Notes: generated by a model not told the origin, from the sequence alone. A stretch of DNA of 64,000 nt from Christensenellaceae bacterium (GCA_012518615.1 JAAYRU010000035.1:1-64000), one strand, 5' to 3'; positions 54,885 to 64,000 are shown, counted from the first letter of the stretch. Numbers and translations are program-made.

Positions 54885-55976
54885 ATGTATCTGCAAAAGC
54901 TAAGGTTGCATAATTTTAGAAATTATAGACAGCTCTCACTCACCCCGCCCAAAGGCGTTACTGTGCTTATTGGGGAAAATGGAGCCGGTAAAACTAACCT
55001 GCTTGAAGCTATACATCTATGCTGCCTTGGGAAAAGCAATAGAACCAATAACGATAGGGACATGATATGCGTAGAAAGCGAAACCTGTGCAGTGCACGCA
55101 ACCGTTGAAAGGGAGCTTGGCATAAATGAAGTAGGGGTTAGGATATATCAAAAACAAGCGCAGAAAAAGCTTATATATGTAAACGGAAAAATAGTTCCCC
55201 GCATAGGTGAGATGATAGGCTATGTAAGCTGCGTGATGTTCTCACCTGAGGATTTGGATATAGTTAAGGGTTCTCCGCAGGGCAGGAGAAAATACCTTGA
55301 TATGCTGCTTTCAAAGTGTGACAGGTCGTATTTTTATGCCCTACAGAGGTACCAACAAGCGCTAAAACAACGAAATGCACTGCTTAAGGTGGTGGCAAAG
55401 GGCGGTAATGCCAAACAGCTTGATGTTTGGGATGAACAGTTAAGCCAATATAGTACGCCTGTTGTAACAAAAAGACGCAATGCTGTTGAAGCGTTAAGCC
55501 ACTTAGCTACCGAGCATTATAACAATATATCCGGCAAAAATGATGAGGAATTTACCTTAGAATATAATTGCCGTATTAATGAAACCGAAAACCCTGGAGA
55601 GGAGCTGTTTGAGCTTCTTAAACAAAGCCGAGAAGAAGATATACGCAGACAAAGCACCGCTTATGGACCCCATAGGGATGATATAGATATGTATTTGTGT
55701 GGAATAGATATAAAGGCATTCGCTTCGCAGGGACAGATAAGAACCGCAACCCTCGCGCTTAGGCTTTCTGAGATAGACATACTTTCATCCATACAGGGGG
55801 AAAAGCCTATTCTATTGCTTGATGATGTATTGAGTGAGCTTGACGAATACAGAAGGGTAAGGCTTATACAATACATGAAAGATATTCAGACTATTATAAC
55901 CTGTACCGATATGGAAGATTTGCGTGGCGCTAAACCTGAGTGTGTGCTTAGGGTAAAAAGTGGAATAGTGGGGTAG
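54885..55976 (+). CDS. recF: DNA replication and repair protein RecF
   Basis: This 363-residue SMC-like ATPase binds DNA at gaps and loads RecA with RecO/R. It has Walker A GENGAGKTNLLEAI, signature ASQGQIRTATLALR and Walker B PILLLDDVLSELD. It is unusual in that recF follows rlmH here, away from the common dnaA-dnaN-recF-gyrB cluster. The start has no separate RBS, and translation is probably coupled to rlmH. Confidence 0.95.
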   Translation: MYLQKLRLHNFRNYRQLSLTPPKGVTVLIGENGAGKTNLLEAIHLCCLGKSNRTNNDRDMICVESETCAVHATVERELGINEVGVRIYQKQAQKKLIYVNGKIVPRIGEMIGYVSCVMFSPEDLDIVKGSPQGRRKYLDMLLSKCDRSYFYALQRYQQALKQRNALLKVVAKGGNAKQLDVWDEQLSQYSTPVVTKRRNAVEALSHLATEHYNNISGKNDEEFTLEYNCRINETENPGEELFELLKQSREEDIRRQSTAYGPHRDDIDMYLCGIDIKAFASQGQIRTATLALRLSEIDILSSIQGEKPILLLDDVLSELDEYRRVRLIQYMKDIQTIITCTDMEDLRGAKPECVLRVKSGIVG

Positions 55977-56037
55977 ATGAATTTTTACGAGTATGATGTT
56001 TATTATACGAAACATACATATATAAAACACAAATAAA

Positions 56038-56066
56038 TTGACAATAGTGCGATAAAATAATAAACT
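56038..56066 (+). promoter_or_regulatory. degV promoter
   Basis: TTGACA at 56038-56043 and TAAACT at 56061-56066 have a 17-base spacer. The start ATG is at 56109 behind GGAGGT. Confidence 0.55.
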
Positions 56067-56108
56067 AGCACAATACATCGCATAAGTATGCAAGTTGGAG
56101 GTAGTATC

Positions 56109-56939
56109 ATGAGAATTATTGCAGATACATCGGCGCTATATACTCCCGCTGAAGGCGAAAATATGGGGCTTACTATGATTCCCGCCTGCGTTATTTTTGG
56201 TGATAAGGTCTATAAGGATTTTGAGGACATAAGCAGTGAGGAACTGTTAAAAATAATTGAGGCAGGCGAAACGCCTACTACCTCCCAAGCATCCATTGCA
56301 GAGGTACTTGATGTATACAAAAGTTGCAAAGAGGAAATGCTGGTACTCCCTATTGGCGATGGGCTTTCAGGCACATATCAGAACATGGTAAGTGCTAAGA
56401 ATATGCTTAAGAAAGATAAGCCAATTCATGTTATGGATACTAAGACACTGGCAGGTCCTCAGTGGTATTTGGTACAAAAAGCCATGAAGCTTCGCGAGCA
56501 GGGTTTGGACATAGAGAGCATAAAAAGTGCGCTTCAAAAATGTATAGAAACATCTGCTTCATTTGTGATTCCGCTTGATTTTAATTTTCTAAAGCGTAGC
56601 GGAAGGCTCACACCTGTGGCTGCAAAAATAGGTACGCTGCTTAAAATCGTCCCTATTCTTACGCAAACGGCAGACAAAAGACGAATTACATTGTTTTCAA
56701 TAAAGCGCACGGTAAAAAGAGCTGTTGCAGCACTTATTGAGCACTTTAAAGAACTAGGGGTTGACGAAAAATATCTAATAACTGTATCCCATGGTGGAGT
56801 AAAGGAAAAGGCTGCAGAAGTTATTGAGCAGTTTAAGGAGCATTTTGAATCGTCCGTATTTAAGATGTTCACATTACCGCCTGCGCTGATAACCCACGGG
56901 GGTCCCGGTTGTATTCTAATACAGACTATTATGATGTAA
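56109..56939 (+). CDS. DegV-family fatty-acid-binding protein
   Basis: The start MRIIADTSALY at 56109 gives 276 residues. DegV/FakB proteins bind a fatty acid and present it to FakA kinase. Family marks are PTTSQASIAEV (carboxylate-binding Ser/Thr region), PIGDGLSGTYQN and the final GGPGCILIQ. It has its own promoter and no FakA gene nearby. The fatty-acid role is known for FakB homologues and inferred here. Confidence 0.9.
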   Translation: MRIIADTSALYTPAEGENMGLTMIPACVIFGDKVYKDFEDISSEELLKIIEAGETPTTSQASIAEVLDVYKSCKEEMLVLPIGDGLSGTYQNMVSAKNMLKKDKPIHVMDTKTLAGPQWYLVQKAMKLREQGLDIESIKSALQKCIETSASFVIPLDFNFLKRSGRLTPVAAKIGTLLKIVPILTQTADKRRITLFSIKRTVKRAVAALIEHFKELGVDEKYLITVSHGGVKEKAAEVIEQFKEHFESSVFKMFTLPPALITHGGPGCILIQTIMM

Positions 56940-57017
56940 TATGTTAAGTATATAAAAAACTCAGCCTATTTATGTTTTGATAGGTTATTTAAGTCATGTA
57001 AATATTGAGGGAAGAGT

Positions 57018-58628
57018 ATGAACAGCAAAACACGCAGTATATGGATAGGTATAGGCATAGGCGCTATATTGTTGCTGTTTATTTCGCTTCCTATACTTTG
57101 GGATAAATACCAAGTACTTAAATTTAGACAAACAAATCAACAAGTGCTTGTAAATGCCGCGGGTGAAAGTTCGTCAGCCATGCAAAACGATTATATACTA
57201 ATAACTAAAAAGCCTGAGAGCCTGCCTGAGCAGGATATATCAGTAAGCATAGGGGGGCTGCATTGGTACAGCCTATCCAGCGGTGCTGTTGTTTTGCCAT
57301 ACGATAGGCAGATGAATAACAAGATATATATAGCCTCCGGCAATAGAAGGGCTGCGGTTCAGCTTACCGCAAGCGCCATGGAAAATAAGAAGCTTGAAGT
57401 TGATATATCTATAGCTCCTAAATCTTCTCCGCTTGTTTTTATACAGGATATTAATAAAAAAGTGGCAAGTATTGCTGTGCAGGGAGCAAATTCAGTATAT
57501 ATGGAACCTGTAATTCCCGGAGTTACCGCAAAGCTTATAGAAAATAAGGTGCAAATTTCTTTTGAAAATGAGCTTCAAAGTAATAATTTCTTTTGTTTTA
57601 GAATTATACTTGAAAATGAAAACGGTAAGTCGTTTACAACGGTTGCTGTACTTCCAAAGAACTATGAGGAGTTTATTTCCGTCAGTACGGCTGAGGAATT
57701 TCAGGCTATAAAAGAAAATCTAAGCGCTAATTACCGTTTGATAAATGATATTGACTTAAGCGGCTTTTCTTGGCAGCCTATAGGAACACCCGAAAATCCT
57801 TTTACCGGCGTCTTTGATGGTAATGGTTATTCGGTTTCCGGGCTAAAATACCCATATGGCGGTGAGGAGCTGGAATTAAATTCATTCAACCTGCTTGGAA
57901 ATTGTCAGAATGCTATAATACGCAATCTATGTATAATTGAACCGCAAATTAAAGGCGAAATGCTGCGCTTTGGTGACCTGATAGCTGCAGCCCTCGCAGG
58001 TCCCTCTAATCATTGTCTTATAGAAAATTGTGCAGTAATAGGCGGGTTTATTCAAAGCCGAAATAATTGTGCAGCCGGTTTTTTGCAAAATGCGCAGGAT
58101 TGTGTGCTGCTTAACCTTTACAACTCTGCAAAAATCGAAGCAAAACTACCTGCTAATGTTATGATGGATACTGGCGGTATTGCCGCTATGATGAACAGCT
58201 TTATGGCTTATTGCGCAAATGAAGGTGATGTTTCAGCTTCGCATTTGAATGGCGGTTTATTCGGTTATGGAAACAAGGCTTCAGTTTGGCGGTGTATAAA
58301 CACAGGTAAAGTTAAAGGTTCGGTTTTTATTGGAGAGTTTCCACCCGGCGCTATTTTTCAAACAATAGATGATTATTATATGAGCGAATGCGTTTTTGTA
58401 AAGGGAAGTGCAAGCCGTGCGGGCAGCGCCTTTGGCGGGGGCGCAATAAGTGATATAAGCTTAATTGAGGCAGATAATTTGCAAGATAAGGAAGCTCTGT
58501 CGCTGCTTGGAGAAATCGAAGGAGAAAACGCACAGTGGCTGCTAAATGATGATTATGCAAAAGGAATTATGCCAAGCGGTATTCGTACGCTGAAACTATA
58601 TAGACCGGGAGTTGATTATATTGATTGA
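57018..58628 (+). CDS. membrane-anchored protein with GLUG-like beta-helix ectodomain
   Basis: The 536-residue product has an N-terminal transmembrane helix (about 6-28) with a short RSIW cytoplasmic tail, so the rest is extracellular. Residues about 50-215 are two beta domains. Residues about 218-500 form a GLUG-like right-handed beta-helix beginning INDIDLSGFSWQPIGTPENP, with the recurring PIG-FTG-FDGNGYSVSGL pattern. The whole ectodomain is paralogous to that of the downstream kinase, including matched GLHWY/GTHWY and ASGNRR/AKGNRE segments, but no kinase domain is present. It overlaps the downstream frame by 17 bases. Function is unknown; a partner or decoy for the kinase is plausible. 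Confidence 0.75.
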   Translation: MNSKTRSIWIGIGIGAILLLFISLPILWDKYQVLKFRQTNQQVLVNAAGESSSAMQNDYILITKKPESLPEQDISVSIGGLHWYSLSSGAVVLPYDRQMNNKIYIASGNRRAAVQLTASAMENKKLEVDISIAPKSSPLVFIQDINKKVASIAVQGANSVYMEPVIPGVTAKLIENKVQISFENELQSNNFFCFRIILENENGKSFTTVAVLPKNYEEFISVSTAEEFQAIKENLSANYRLINDIDLSGFSWQPIGTPENPFTGVFDGNGYSVSGLKYPYGGEELELNSFNLLGNCQNAIIRNLCIIEPQIKGEMLRFGDLIAAALAGPSNHCLIENCAVIGGFIQSRNNCAAGFLQNAQDCVLLNLYNSAKIEAKLPANVMMDTGGIAAMMNSFMAYCANEGDVSASHLNGGLFGYGNKASVWRCINTGKVKGSVFIGEFPPGAIFQTIDDYYMSECVFVKGSASRAGSAFGGGAISDISLIEADNLQDKEALSLLGEIEGENAQWLLNDDYAKGIMPSGIRTLKLYRPGVDYID

Positions 58629-60972
58629 TAATAATGTTTTTGATGGGGGATTATTTCATCTGCCACAAGAATTTAAGGAAAGAATTAGTATAATTGCTCT
58701 TCTTGCAGGCGATGAACATAGGAGAGTTTATTCCGTATGGGATAAGTATAGCAACTGCAAGGCAATACTTAAGTGGACAAATGAATATAGCGCAGACGAT
58801 GCTCAAAGAGAGCATGTATTGCTCAATAAACTATCCCATGAAAGCATACCGAAAGCTATAGCCTTTACTAAGGAAGGCGGCAGAGATTACCTGCTTAGAA
58901 GCTTCGCACAGGGTGAAACCCTTGATGAACTTATCAATAGAGATGGCTGTTTCAGCGCCAGGCGTACTGCGGAAATCGTACTATCGCTATGTGAAGTTAT
59001 GGGTTATCTGCACAGCCAGGAGCCGCCAATAATTTTTAAGGATATAAAGCCGGAAAATATAGTGCTTACTGCAAACGGAAAGCTGGGTCTAATTGATTTT
59101 GGAATAGCAAGAGAAAAACACCGTAATAAGGATAGAGATACCCGTCTTATGGGAAGTTTCCCGTATGCCTCGCCGGAACATCTTGGTTTCAGGGATACGG
59201 ACCAGCGTAGCGATATATTTTCAATTGGTCGCCTTATGGCATACTTATGCACGGGAGATGTACTTGGAACAGCGCCTGATAGGGAGCTACAGGCCATAAT
59301 AAAGAAATGTACACACCTTGAGCCAAAAAAGCGCTACTCAAATGCGCAAAAGCTTGAAAAGGCACTGCGCAGGATATTGAACCCGCTTTCCAGGTGGGAA
59401 ATTGCCGTCATTGTTGCAATTGCTCTTTTTGTAGTTGCGGGCGGTATGTCGGCAGCTTCTTTGATTATGAAAACGCCAAGCTTGCCGGCTGCGTCGCCTG
59501 TCCCGATTTCGGCGGATAGGCGTGAACAGGAGAAAAATATGCTTATTCCTGTAAAACTACAGGTTATTAATAGCGGGGAACCTTATGCGGATTGTGTAGT
59601 TACAGCTGATGGCACACATTGGTATGTACCCCAAGCTAATGCGCAAGCGCAGCTTAATGTCTTTCCGTTTAGGGAGCATATAATATGCGCAGCTAAAGGA
59701 AACAGAGAAGTAAATTTGACGGTATCTGAATTAGACATTGACAAACGCCACACACTTGATATTGATATTGCGCCATTAGCACCGGAAATTATAGAGCTTG
59801 ATATTAATGATATTAAAAAAGGTTATAAATTGCCGTTTGAAAAGACAGAGAAATTTGCATGGACACATTCTGCAGAGGGCTTTAGCATTAAAAAAGAAGG
59901 CAAAAACTGGTTGCTGACTGTTGACGAAAGTCTAGAATATTCGCCTAAGCGGCTTCTTATGGGAAAATGTGAAAACTCAAGCGGCACAGCTGATGTAAAT
60001 ATACTGGTATCTACGCCTAATACTGAAGAACCCACATTAATATATACAGCGCAGGAATTGTTTAATATCCGCAATAATTTATGCGGCAACTATGCTTTGG
60101 CAACAGATATAGACTTATCAAGCATATCAAACTGGACGCCTATAGGAAATGAACGCTTTCCTTTTACAGGCAGCTTTGATGGTATGGGGCATGTAATAAA
60201 AGGCTTAAAACAGCAGCAGGATTTTGAAGGCTGTGCAGGGTTGTTTGGAAAGGTGGAGAACGCTTACATATGCCGTATTATACTAAAGGAAGCAAATATA
60301 CTTGCAAACCATAATGCTTTTGGTGGTACAGGTTGTCTTATAGGCTGGCAAGTTGGAGGGCTAACCGAGCATTGTGCGTCCATAGGTGGCAGTATATACG
60401 CTGATGTAGGGTATGAATCCGGAATAGGCGGGCTTATAGGCTTAAACCAAATGGGAATGATAAGCGGCTGTTTTGATGATACTTGGGTTCGGGTTGAAGC
60501 AAACAGTTGTTTTGCAAAAGGAATGAACATGTCCGGCGGTCTTGTGGGCGTGAATAGTGGTTATATTACACTATCAGGCTTTGCGGGGGAATTGCATGGT
60601 AACTGTATTGCCGCCGGCATTTCAGGTTTCTGCGATAAGGGTATAATTAAGCACTGTTACAGCGCAGGTATAGTGAAGGCGCCAAATTATATAGATACCT
60701 TTGCGCCTGGTGGTATTGCACATATGCTTACCCGCTCAGGTCGTATAAGCAATTGTGTATTTGATGAACAAACGGCAGCAATAGGTGCGAATGTTTCAAG
60801 GGGAGGTGTGCTTGAGGGGATAATCCCCCTACCTAAAGTGAACATACAAAAAGGCGAGAGCCTGCTTGAAGCCCTTCGCCTTGAAAAGGAAAGCGGATTA
60901 TTCGTATCCCTGCCGGATATACACCCTTACCCCTTGCCTGCTTACATTGCAACAGCGCTAAGTGATAATTAA
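58612..60972 (+). CDS. transmembrane Ser/Thr-kinase-like receptor with GLUG-like ectodomain
   Basis: The 786-residue product has a Hanks-type kinase domain (about 25-258), one transmembrane helix (263-285) and an extracellular part. Catalytic residues appear retained: Lys54 (AILKW), Glu67, the catalytic-loop FKDIKPEN (Asp144, Asn149), DFG Asp162 and a SPE segment (YASPEHLG). The Gly-rich loop is not recognisable (LLAGDEHRRVYS) and HRD is replaced by FKD. The ectodomain (about 300-760) has an Ig-like portion and a GLUG-like beta-helix from about 473 (DIDLSSISNWTPIG). The start is one of two TTG codons (58612 or 58621) with a weak site. Ligand and targets are unknown. Confidence 0.8.
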   Translation: MIILIDNNVFDGGLFHLPQEFKERISIIALLAGDEHRRVYSVWDKYSNCKAILKWTNEYSADDAQREHVLLNKLSHESIPKAIAFTKEGGRDYLLRSFAQGETLDELINRDGCFSARRTAEIVLSLCEVMGYLHSQEPPIIFKDIKPENIVLTANGKLGLIDFGIAREKHRNKDRDTRLMGSFPYASPEHLGFRDTDQRSDIFSIGRLMAYLCTGDVLGTAPDRELQAIIKKCTHLEPKKRYSNAQKLEKALRRILNPLSRWEIAVIVAIALFVVAGGMSAASLIMKTPSLPAASPVPISADRREQEKNMLIPVKLQVINSGEPYADCVVTADGTHWYVPQANAQAQLNVFPFREHIICAAKGNREVNLTVSELDIDKRHTLDIDIAPLAPEIIELDINDIKKGYKLPFEKTEKFAWTHSAEGFSIKKEGKNWLLTVDESLEYSPKRLLMGKCENSSGTADVNILVSTPNTEEPTLIYTAQELFNIRNNLCGNYALATDIDLSSISNWTPIGNERFPFTGSFDGMGHVIKGLKQQQDFEGCAGLFGKVENAYICRIILKEANILANHNAFGGTGCLIGWQVGGLTEHCASIGGSIYADVGYESGIGGLIGLNQMGMISGCFDDTWVRVEANSCFAKGMNMSGGLVGVNSGYITLSGFAGELHGNCIAAGISGFCDKGIIKHCYSAGIVKAPNYIDTFAPGGIAHMLTRSGRISNCVFDEQTAAIGANVSRGGVLEGIIPLPKVNIQKGESLLEALRLEKESGLFVSLPDIHPYPLPAYIATALSDN

Positions 60973-60981
60973 TGCATTAAG

Positions 60982-62454
60982 CTATTCTTCGCCTGAAAGC
61001 AAATTGACAGCATTTATAATATTTTCTACTTCACCTTGGTAGGCTTCGTAAAAACGCTCCACTAGAATATCCGGCGCTTTAGATGAATCTACCTTATTAT
61101 CCAAATCCTCATCTATTAGTGATACTGCGGGCCAGGATATAGTATCAGGCAAAGTTGGTAATTTATCCGTTTCATTAAGGGCTATGTTGATTTCAAACAC
61201 GGGCTTAGATACTGCGGTAACCGACGGTATTGCCATTGTGGTTTTACATTTAGCCTTATAGGGTTCAGCTTGCTCAACATTGTATTCACTATTTATTTTC
61301 ACAAGCGGAGTACCGTTAGAATACATTCCAAGGGCAATATCCAGCTTATTTTTTTCAGGCGCTGAATATGTTAATGCCATGTGATGACATTCCTCCTTGG
61401 GTGTTTCATCCCCAACGGTTTCTTGAGTGGCTCTTTTATGCGCCCAATCCCAGTCAATCCCTTCATCGGTGCCTGCTCCTTTAACAATTTCAGATGAATC
61501 AACAGCTGTAAAAAGCAGACCGCCTTCCTTTGCATCGGGCAGTATGGCTAAACGGAACAAATCAAAAGGCATAACCTTAGATGTATCAAGCACATAGCAA
61601 GGCGTATCCATTCCTTCTCTGCCATATACGGAAAGGTCTGCTGTTTTTGTGTTCTGCTCTAATTTTGTTTTGTCTATAAACTCTTTTATGCTTTTTGCAA
61701 TATCCGTGTTGACAGTGTTTTCACCGGGAAGAGAGTTGTCAAGGAACATTGCGATGTTGACGATTTCATTTATTGCGCTTTGAAGGGCAACATCTTCTTC
61801 GAATTTTTTGAGTAGAGCTTCTGCAACTTTAGCAAAGTCATGATTTGTTAAATATAGGCTTACTTTCCAATTGAAGTTTCCAAACTCCGACACCCTAAAG
61901 TCGCCCGTTTCAGCGGCTTTTCCTTCTAAAAGTTTATTCATTTCATCTCGAAGTATTGTTAAATACGGGTTTATAAGGCTTAAGGCATCAACACCTATAA
62001 GGGCGTTTGCTTCTTTAAGTATAGGTCTTAACTTCTCTTGCGGTAAGTAGAATAGATAGTCCAAAAAATCTACAGTTAAGCCGTTGCCGCCCGTGTTAGC
62101 GTCAGCCCACATAGTGGCAGAAGCGAGGTTCGCCTTGTCAGTGCCAAAGGACAAATTAAATGTCCATGGTGCAAATGCACCCTTAAGACGCAGCTTTGAA
62201 ATAGAGTCAATCAATGTGCTTGTAGCGCTTTCTACTTCCGCAGTGTATTTATCTTTAGAGCTATTATCGATTTCTTCTGAAAAAAGCTCCATGTCGTTAA
62301 GGAAATACGGAAACATTTCTTTATCTATGTTTATGCTAAGTGTCCATTCAAGTGCATTGCCTCTTGCAAATATTTCATTTGTATTTACTGCGTAGCTTGT
62401 AAAGCAGGCGGATAATATTAAGGCACATATAAACAGAGCAAGTGTTTTTTTCAT
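60982..62454 (-). CDS. secreted lipoprotein of unknown function
   Basis: This 490-residue product has a signal peptide ending with a good lipobox, LSAC at residues 14-17 (ICALILSACFTS), so it is probably lipid-anchored. No domain is recognised. It is acidic and rich in helical segments (FIDKTKLEQNTK; LRDEMNKLLEGKA). The ATG follows GGAGGAC. It converges on the kinase gene with 9 bases between stops, and lies downstream of another secreted protein gene on the same strand, 68 bases apart. Confidence 0.65.
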   Translation of the reverse strand: MKKTLALFICALILSACFTSYAVNTNEIFARGNALEWTLSINIDKEMFPYFLNDMELFSEEIDNSSKDKYTAEVESATSTLIDSISKLRLKGAFAPWTFNLSFGTDKANLASATMWADANTGGNGLTVDFLDYLFYLPQEKLRPILKEANALIGVDALSLINPYLTILRDEMNKLLEGKAAETGDFRVSEFGNFNWKVSLYLTNHDFAKVAEALLKKFEEDVALQSAINEIVNIAMFLDNSLPGENTVNTDIAKSIKEFIDKTKLEQNTKTADLSVYGREGMDTPCYVLDTSKVMPFDLFRLAILPDAKEGGLLFTAVDSSEIVKGAGTDEGIDWDWAHKRATQETVGDETPKEECHHMALTYSAPEKNKLDIALGMYSNGTPLVKINSEYNVEQAEPYKAKCKTTMAIPSVTAVSKPVFEINIALNETDKLPTLPDTISWPAVSLIDEDLDNKVDSSKAPDILVERFYEAYQGEVENIINAVNLLSGEE

Positions 62455-62522
62455 GGTACTGTCCTCCTTGTCTTAATGGATATTTGTAGCTTCTTGTAAA
62501 ATATATTTACATGCTAATCGGT

Positions 62523-63851
62523 TTATTTCTTTTTGAACTCGTCTTTATTTATATTCCATAGACTCGTATCGCCCCCAGAAACCTCAAGAGTTAGGGTATA
62601 TATGTATTTTGAGGAAGGGATCTCTACATTCCCGCTCTTCATCATTAGGCTTTCTTCGCCAAACATCATTTCTTCGCCATACCAAGTTGTGCCTTTTGCA
62701 TACAGCAGATATGCCATGCCTTTAGGCGCTCGTACCGTTGCGGAAGCCCCGGGGCGAATGAATAGGTCAACAATCAATTCATTATTAGATGCATTGCGTA
62801 ACTGTATATAGCGGGCATAATCGTCCTTTGGTGCCTTAAACACAACCTTAGTACCCGTGTTATTGCCGGATATACGTCCGTTTTTGGGATAATCAAGCGC
62901 AGGATAATCGGGCAAATCCCTTACACTGGCTTCGAATATATCAAAAGAATCCTCCAAGGTGAATGCTTCAAGGAAGTTATTATAGTCGTCACCCATCTCA
63001 TCTTGAGCCAATTGGTCAATATCAGCGGTAAACACCTGCTTTTTGTTTTCATTTTTGCGAAGCTTCGTTGCGGCTGTTAACAAGCCATCGTAATAGTCAG
63101 TTTTAAGTTCTTCGCTGTCAATGGCGTTTGCCATAGATACCTTTGATAGCTCATCATATGTTGTTTTTTCTGCATTAGTTAAAACGCTGCTAGGGTCTAT
63201 TAATTTAACGCTATATTCAAGCGCGTGGGGACCATTTTTAAGGTTTAGCTGCCTTCCGGTTTGCGCGTATAAAAGCGCGCAGTATGCTTTTGCGTTTTTC
63301 TCATCAATGCCCATTCTATTTACCCACTGTTCAAATGAGGGGTTTAGAGCGCCTTTTTTAAGTGCAGCGGCATCTTTATAGGGAATGGGGAATAACATAT
63401 CTAGTAGCGCCGTCTTTACTGTCTGCTGACCAAAGGTTTCCTTTGCTTTAGCTGCAGCGTTTTTAACTGTGCTTTTAAGTTTTCCTTGACTTTTTTCGGT
63501 TACTTCGCCATCTTTAAATGTTAGTGATGCTTCGAGGCTGTACTCGCTTATGTTGGTGAAAAAGCCTTCATACCAGCCGGCAGCGTCCTCTGCATATTTA
63601 GGTAGGGTTTTAAGTGAGGGAGTATAGCCTCTTAGATAGAAGCTAAGTGTGTCTTCATCCATACTTAGGTTTTCAGCTCCCGCAAGGTATATTGCTTTTT
63701 GCCAGGGGTCTTTAGTTGCTTCTGCTAGGGTAGATAGGTAGTTGTTAAGCTCATCTTCGCTCCATATGTTTTCCTGTGCTGTGATGTTTAGTATTCCCAC
63801 AGCCATAATAAGTGTTAATATAAGAGCGATGGTTTTTTTAATAGATGTCAT
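62523..63851 (-). CDS. secreted protein of unknown function
   Basis: This 442-residue product has a signal peptide (TIALILTLIMAVGILNITAQ) without a lipobox cysteine. The mature part is helical and lysine/glutamate-rich. The C-terminal about 120 residues look beta-rich (VVFKAPKDDYARYIQLRN; SKYIYTLTLEVSGG) and could be a small jelly-roll. I know no family. GGAGGAAAG precedes the ATG. It is probably co-transcribed with the lipoprotein gene that follows. Confidence 0.65.
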   Translation of the reverse strand: MTSIKKTIALILTLIMAVGILNITAQENIWSEDELNNYLSTLAEATKDPWQKAIYLAGAENLSMDEDTLSFYLRGYTPSLKTLPKYAEDAAGWYEGFFTNISEYSLEASLTFKDGEVTEKSQGKLKSTVKNAAAKAKETFGQQTVKTALLDMLFPIPYKDAAALKKGALNPSFEQWVNRMGIDEKNAKAYCALLYAQTGRQLNLKNGPHALEYSVKLIDPSSVLTNAEKTTYDELSKVSMANAIDSEELKTDYYDGLLTAATKLRKNENKKQVFTADIDQLAQDEMGDDYNNFLEAFTLEDSFDIFEASVRDLPDYPALDYPKNGRISGNNTGTKVVFKAPKDDYARYIQLRNASNNELIVDLFIRPGASATVRAPKGMAYLLYAKGTTWYGEEMMFGEESLMMKSGNVEIPSSKYIYTLTLEVSGGDTSLWNINKDEFKKK

Positions 63852-63895
63852 AGTGCTTTCCTCCTCATTTTATGTTTGTCTTTATAATAAAACTA

Positions 63896-63925
63896 ATTAT
63901 AACAAAAAAAGCGTGCAAATTGCAC
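63896..63925 (-). promoter_or_regulatory. putative promoter region of the secreted-protein genes with a dyad
   Basis: On the minus strand a TATAAT lies at 63896-63901. A perfect dyad GTGCAA-A-TTGCAC (63913-63925) covers the -35 region, where no clear hexamer is seen. The dyad could be a repressor or activator site. Confidence 0.45.
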
Positions 63926-64000
63926 AGTTTTAATAAAAAAATAAAAATTATATAGTGTGCCGTTAGTTTGACAGACAAATCTCGTCCATCAACCTCTAAA

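Noticed and set aside
56940..57010. Hairpin after degV (CCTAT with ATAGG)
   Set aside because: A 5-bp stem with a weak T-run is not convincing as a terminator.

Overview
The window looks like chromosomal DNA of an anaerobic, low-GC Bacillota (Clostridia-type) bacterium. The support is regulatory as well as genic: a T-box leader on thrS, a TPP riboswitch on a ThiT thiamine transporter gene, a CtsR-type heptad operator on clpB, a YybS-like gene followed by rplI and dnaB, hemZ, and an RSH (p)ppGpp enzyme. I cannot name a genus from the sequence alone.

Layout. 1-7.9 kb is an accessory carbohydrate locus: a left-truncated IS5-type transposase, a LacI-type regulator, a MalE/MalF/MalG-like sugar importer with no ATPase of its own, a GH13 alpha-glucan hydrolase, and the broken tail of a second solute-binding protein. 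7.9-12 kb holds a GH125-like (alpha/alpha)6 glycosidase, an iron alcohol dehydrogenase, tadA and a nitroreductase. 12.1-18.5 kb is a tight cluster of a ten-module SdrD-B-like secreted protein, an orphan solute-binding protein and galactokinase. 18.5-29 kb contains riboswitch-controlled thiT, a type II topoisomerase pair (parE/parC-like), and the yybS-rplI-dnaB-yhaM-MFS operon. 29-37.7 kb has thrS with its T-box, an XRE-cupin regulator with potABCD, guaB and pgsA. 37.8-41.8 kb has clpB and a strongly codon-biased UgpC/MsmK-type sugar-import ATPase, which may energise the ATPase-less importer at 2.9-5.9 kb.

41.8-42.6 kb is the longest gene-free stretch. It carries a cluster of DnaA-box sequences, three of them contiguous on a 9-bp period (a candidate replication origin), followed by a 220-bp nested palindrome with terminal inverted repeats and 8-bp flanking direct repeats (a MITE-like element). 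42.6-56.9 kb is a mostly plus-strand housekeeping run: a reduced SecD/SecF pair that lacks the membrane aspartates expected of the family, recJ, relA/spoT, dtd, an MBL hydrolase, hemZ, a VanY-type carboxypeptidase (minus), two HAD phosphatases, rlmH, recF and degV.

57-64 kb is the most novel part. It has a membrane protein with a GLUG-like beta-helix ectodomain, then a Ser/Thr-kinase-like protein joined through one transmembrane helix to a paralogous ectodomain, then two secreted proteins of unknown function on the opposite strand. The first pair reads like a transmembrane receptor kinase and a kinase-less sister. Together with the reduced SecDF pair, this is the best candidate for an undescribed system.
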